7,721 bases of DNA from Selenomonadaceae bacterium (GTDB lineage: Bacteria; Bacillota; Negativicutes; Selenomonadales; Selenomonadaceae), in the NCBI GenBank assembly GCA_017529085.1, contig JAFXOC010000206.1:1-7721 (forward strand), in the 5' to 3' direction. The notes under the pieces were generated by a model. The model was not told the origin of the DNA, ran no database searches, and was given only the letters and a program-made list of their open reading frames with translations. Each line of letters starts with the position of its first letter. Positions within the stretch are counted from its first letter, which is position 1. A program made the position numbers and the translations under genes. Shown one piece after another: positions 6,137-7,721 of the stretch.

Positions 6137-7388
6137 TTGGTCGGATTTGCTAAAATTTGGCTCAAACAGCGCAATTTTGACACTAATTGCGGTTGGTGTT
6201 TTAATTTCCGCTGTCATGCCCGGTGTTGACAAATGGAACAGACGCTACTTTGTAAGCCTTTTTCTTACGCTTACGCTGTGTTTAACGGTTGTGCTAATAG
6301 ATTTGCTGGTATGGAAAAATCCTGATATGGCGACGGTGGAAAAAGTCTGCATATTTTTTCAGTATTTGCTCATTCCTTTGCCAATGCCTATGTTTACTAC
6401 GTACTTATTGCGTATTTGCGGAGAAAAATGGCAAAATAGCGGACTTTTTCTGAGCGTCTTATCTACTTGGATTTGTTTACTCATCCTGCTTATAATCGCC
6501 CAATATACAACCTTTATGTATTATGTTACGCCCGATAACTGGTTTTTTCGAGGCGATTGGAATTTTTTGTTGATGATCGCGATGATTCTGCCCATGATTT
6601 TCAATTTAGTGGGCGTGATCCGTCGACGTAAAAAACTGTCTAAAAAATACTACGCGGCTTTTATAATTTATCTTCTGCCTTTGACAACTACCTTAATTAT
6701 TCACACTTTTATTATGGTAGACCCTCTTGTTTTTTTCGGTATGGTTCTTTCTACATTTTCAATGTTCGCAATTATTCTTTACGACCAAATCGACAGGTAT
6801 ATGCGCCAACAAAAGGAAATAGCAAGGCAACGGGTTAGCATTATGGTGCTTCAAATGCGCCCGCATTTTATCTATAACGCCATGATGAGCATTTACTACC
6901 TCTGCGAGAAAAATCCCCAAAAAGCCCAACAGGTTACTTTGGATTTCACGGCTTATCTAAGGAGAAACTTCACCGCCATCGCAAGCGAAAATCCCGTTCC
7001 CTTTTCGGATGAATTGGAGCATACAGAGGCGTATCTGGCTATAGAACAGGTTCAATTTGAGGATAATCTTTTGGTAGAATATGATACTCCACATAAGGAC
7101 TTTAACTTGCCGCCCCTAACTCTTCAACCCATCGTGGAAAATGCGGTAAAGCACGGCATGGATCCGGAATATGCGCCGCTTCAAATTTCAATTCGCACTC
7201 GTAAGACGGATTTTGGCAGTGAAATAATCGTAGAAGATAACGGTCATGGATTTATTCCTAACGAAAAAAAGGCGCCTCATACGGCGCTTTCCAACATACG
7301 TGAAAAGTTAGATACGATGTGCGGCGGAAAACTTTCGATTAAACCAAAAGAGGGAGGCGGAACCGTGATAAGAGTAATGATACCTTAA
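6129..7388 (+). CDS. LytS/YehU-family membrane sensor histidine kinase
   Basis: This 419-residue protein is the likely partner of the receiver protein it overlaps (ATGACTGA shared). A GGGGAG site (6115-6120) lies 8 nt before the ATG. Residues 12-216 hold about six or seven hydrophobic segments (roughly 14-31, 42-62, 73-94, 107-125, 146-164, 174-195, 199-217) with little extramembrane loop, so the signal is probably sensed in or at the membrane. I do not recognise a canonical 5TM-LYT, PAS or HAMP domain. A short helix (219-240) leads to the His_kinase domain, LQMRPHFIYNAMMSI, with phospho-acceptor H246. The ATPase follows: N box LQPIVENAVKHG with N338, G1 box D370-N-G-H-G-F, and a glycine-rich C-terminal EGGGTVIRV. 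All catalytic elements appear intact. The ligand is unknown; a membrane-active pump substrate would fit the context. Confidence 0.93.
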   Translation: MTDWSDLLKFGSNSAILTLIAVGVLISAVMPGVDKWNRRYFVSLFLTLTLCLTVVLIDLLVWKNPDMATVEKVCIFFQYLLIPLPMPMFTTYLLRICGEKWQNSGLFLSVLSTWICLLILLIIAQYTTFMYYVTPDNWFFRGDWNFLLMIAMILPMIFNLVGVIRRRKKLSKKYYAAFIIYLLPLTTTLIIHTFIMVDPLVFFGMVLSTFSMFAIILYDQIDRYMRQQKEIARQRVSIMVLQMRPHFIYNAMMSIYYLCEKNPQKAQQVTLDFTAYLRRNFTAIASENPVPFSDELEHTEAYLAIEQVQFEDNLLVEYDTPHKDFNLPPLTLQPIVENAVKHGMDPEYAPLQISIRTRKTDFGSEIIVEDNGHGFIPNEKKAPHTALSNIREKLDTMCGGKLSIKPKEGGGTVIRVMIP

Positions 7389-7429
7389 ATATATCGGTTT
7401 CAATATTTTCTTCTTAATTACAAAAAAAC

Positions 7430-7493
7430 GGCTCTACAATAAATGTTGTAGTGCGTTGCTGGAGTAACACACCACAATATTTATTGTAGAGCC
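7430..7493. repeat. 64-bp near-perfect palindrome; possible joined IS ends or MITE relic
   Basis: GGCTCTACAATAAAT (7430-7444) and its exact complement (7479-7493) form 15-bp arms. Pairing continues inward to a 4-nt loop at 7460-7463, giving about 30 pairs with two mismatches and two wobbles. Read outward-in, both halves run GGCTCTACAATAAATRTTGTRGTG, which from memory resembles the terminal repeats of ISL3-family insertion sequences. There is no room for a transposase, and the flanking octamers (AAAAAAAC and AGAATAAT) are not a target duplication. The A-run at 7422-7428 gives a U7 tract on the minus strand, so it could also terminate leftward transcription and stop readthrough into the kinase gene. 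Confidence 0.7.
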
Positions 7494-7529
7494 AGAATAA
7501 TTTGACGAACGACCCTATGTAGTAAACTA

Positions 7530-7558
7530 CTCCCGCCTAAAGAGTCGGGAGACTTTTT
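7530..7558 (+). terminator. Predicted intrinsic terminator of the two-component operon
   Basis: CTCCCG (7530-7535) pairs with CGGGAG (7546-7551) around a 10-nt loop and is followed by ACTTTTT. It lies 142 nt after the kinase stop with no gene between. The stem is GC-rich but short, so this is a moderate call. Confidence 0.55.
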
Positions 7559-7623
7559 GTGGGAGAGGTTAAATTTAGTTTCAATTTGATTGTTTTTTTC
7601 ATAAACTAACGATAAGCTAACTC

Positions 7624-7651
7624 AAAAAAACCTCCCGAAACACTCGGAAGG
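7624..7651 (-). terminator. Intrinsic terminator of the tRNA-Thr transcript
   Basis: Read on the minus strand, CCTTCCGA (7651-7644) pairs with TCGGGAGG (7638-7631), 8 bp including one wobble, with a 5-nt loop. It is followed directly by seven U residues (7630-7624). It begins 11 nt after the encoded CCA of the tRNA. Confidence 0.85.
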
Positions 7652-7662
7652 CTGTATTTTCG

Positions 7663-7721
7663 TGGAGCTAGCGAGAGGAATTGAACCCCCAACCTACTGA
7701 TTACAAGTCAGTTGCTCTACC
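7663..7721 (-). tRNA. tRNA-Thr (anticodon UGU), 5' end beyond the window
   Basis: The minus strand from the window edge reads GGTAGAGC (end of the D arm), then the anticodon stem ACTGA/TCAGT around loop CTTGTAA, with anticodon UGU at 7705-7703 reading ACA. A short AGGTT variable loop follows, then the T arm with TTCAATT and the 3' acceptor strand CGCTAGC. The discriminator is U73 and CCA is encoded (7665-7663). The gene is convergent with the kinase. About 17 nt at the 5' end (5' acceptor strand and start of the D arm) lie outside the window. Confidence 0.95.

Noticed and set aside
5383..6183. Long open frame of 266 codons on the minus strand
   Set aside because: It lies antisense to the XRE-receiver gene, whose product has a full set of family motifs. 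The antisense translation shows no family resemblance and crosses the GC-rich hairpin; it has no good ribosome site.
7422..7501. 8-bp target-site duplication flanking the palindrome at 7430-7493
   Set aside because: The flanking octamers AAAAAAAC and AGAATAAT do not match, so recent transposition cannot be claimed from this copy.
7389..7721. Integration site or mobile island at the tRNA-Thr 3' end
   Set aside because: No integrase gene and no duplicated tRNA 3' segment is visible inside the window; the tRNA is followed by its normal terminator.
1..7721. CRISPR array or defence system
   Set aside because: No regularly spaced direct repeats and no Cas, nuclease, toxin or restriction-type gene products were seen.

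Overview
The window reads as a piece of a diderm (outer-membrane-bearing) bacterial chromosome of moderate, slightly AT-leaning composition. A complete RND efflux pump with a lipoprotein adaptor requires a Gram-negative envelope. The strong AAGGAGG-type ribosome sites, a LytS-type kinase and a tRNA-Thr with U73 and encoded CCA look Firmicute-like. Together these fit the Negativicutes (Selenomonas/Phascolarctobacterium-like), but that placement is an inference.

Layout. Left edge: the first 12 codons of an unidentified gene on the minus strand (start at 38), with its own promoter, and a strong terminator at 161-199. Positions 5265 down to 206 hold a minus-strand operon: periplasmic adaptor lipoprotein (4075-5265), AcrB/MexB-type RND transporter (892-4062), and a secreted SYLF (Ysc84-like) protein with a coiled-coil repeat (206-859). 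No TolC-like outer-membrane channel gene is present. Positions 5266-5533 are a divergent control region with an inverted repeat between two outward promoters and a large GC-rich hairpin in the plus-strand leader. Positions 5534-7388 encode a two-component pair on the plus strand: a response regulator with an N-terminal XRE-type helix-turn-helix and a C-terminal receiver domain, overlapping by 8 nt a LytS-family membrane histidine kinase. The right end (7389-7721) holds a 64-bp near-perfect palindrome resembling two insertion-sequence ends joined head to head, a terminator, and a tRNA-Thr(UGU) on the minus strand that runs off the window, with its own terminator.

How the parts may work together. 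The divergent arrangement suggests that the kinase and regulator control the efflux operon. A 19-nt motif (17/19 identical) lies just upstream of the predicted -35 both of the efflux operon and of the truncated gene at the left edge, and the similarity continues through the promoter spacer. These two units are therefore probably under one regulator. Whether that regulator is the XRE-receiver protein encoded here is untested.
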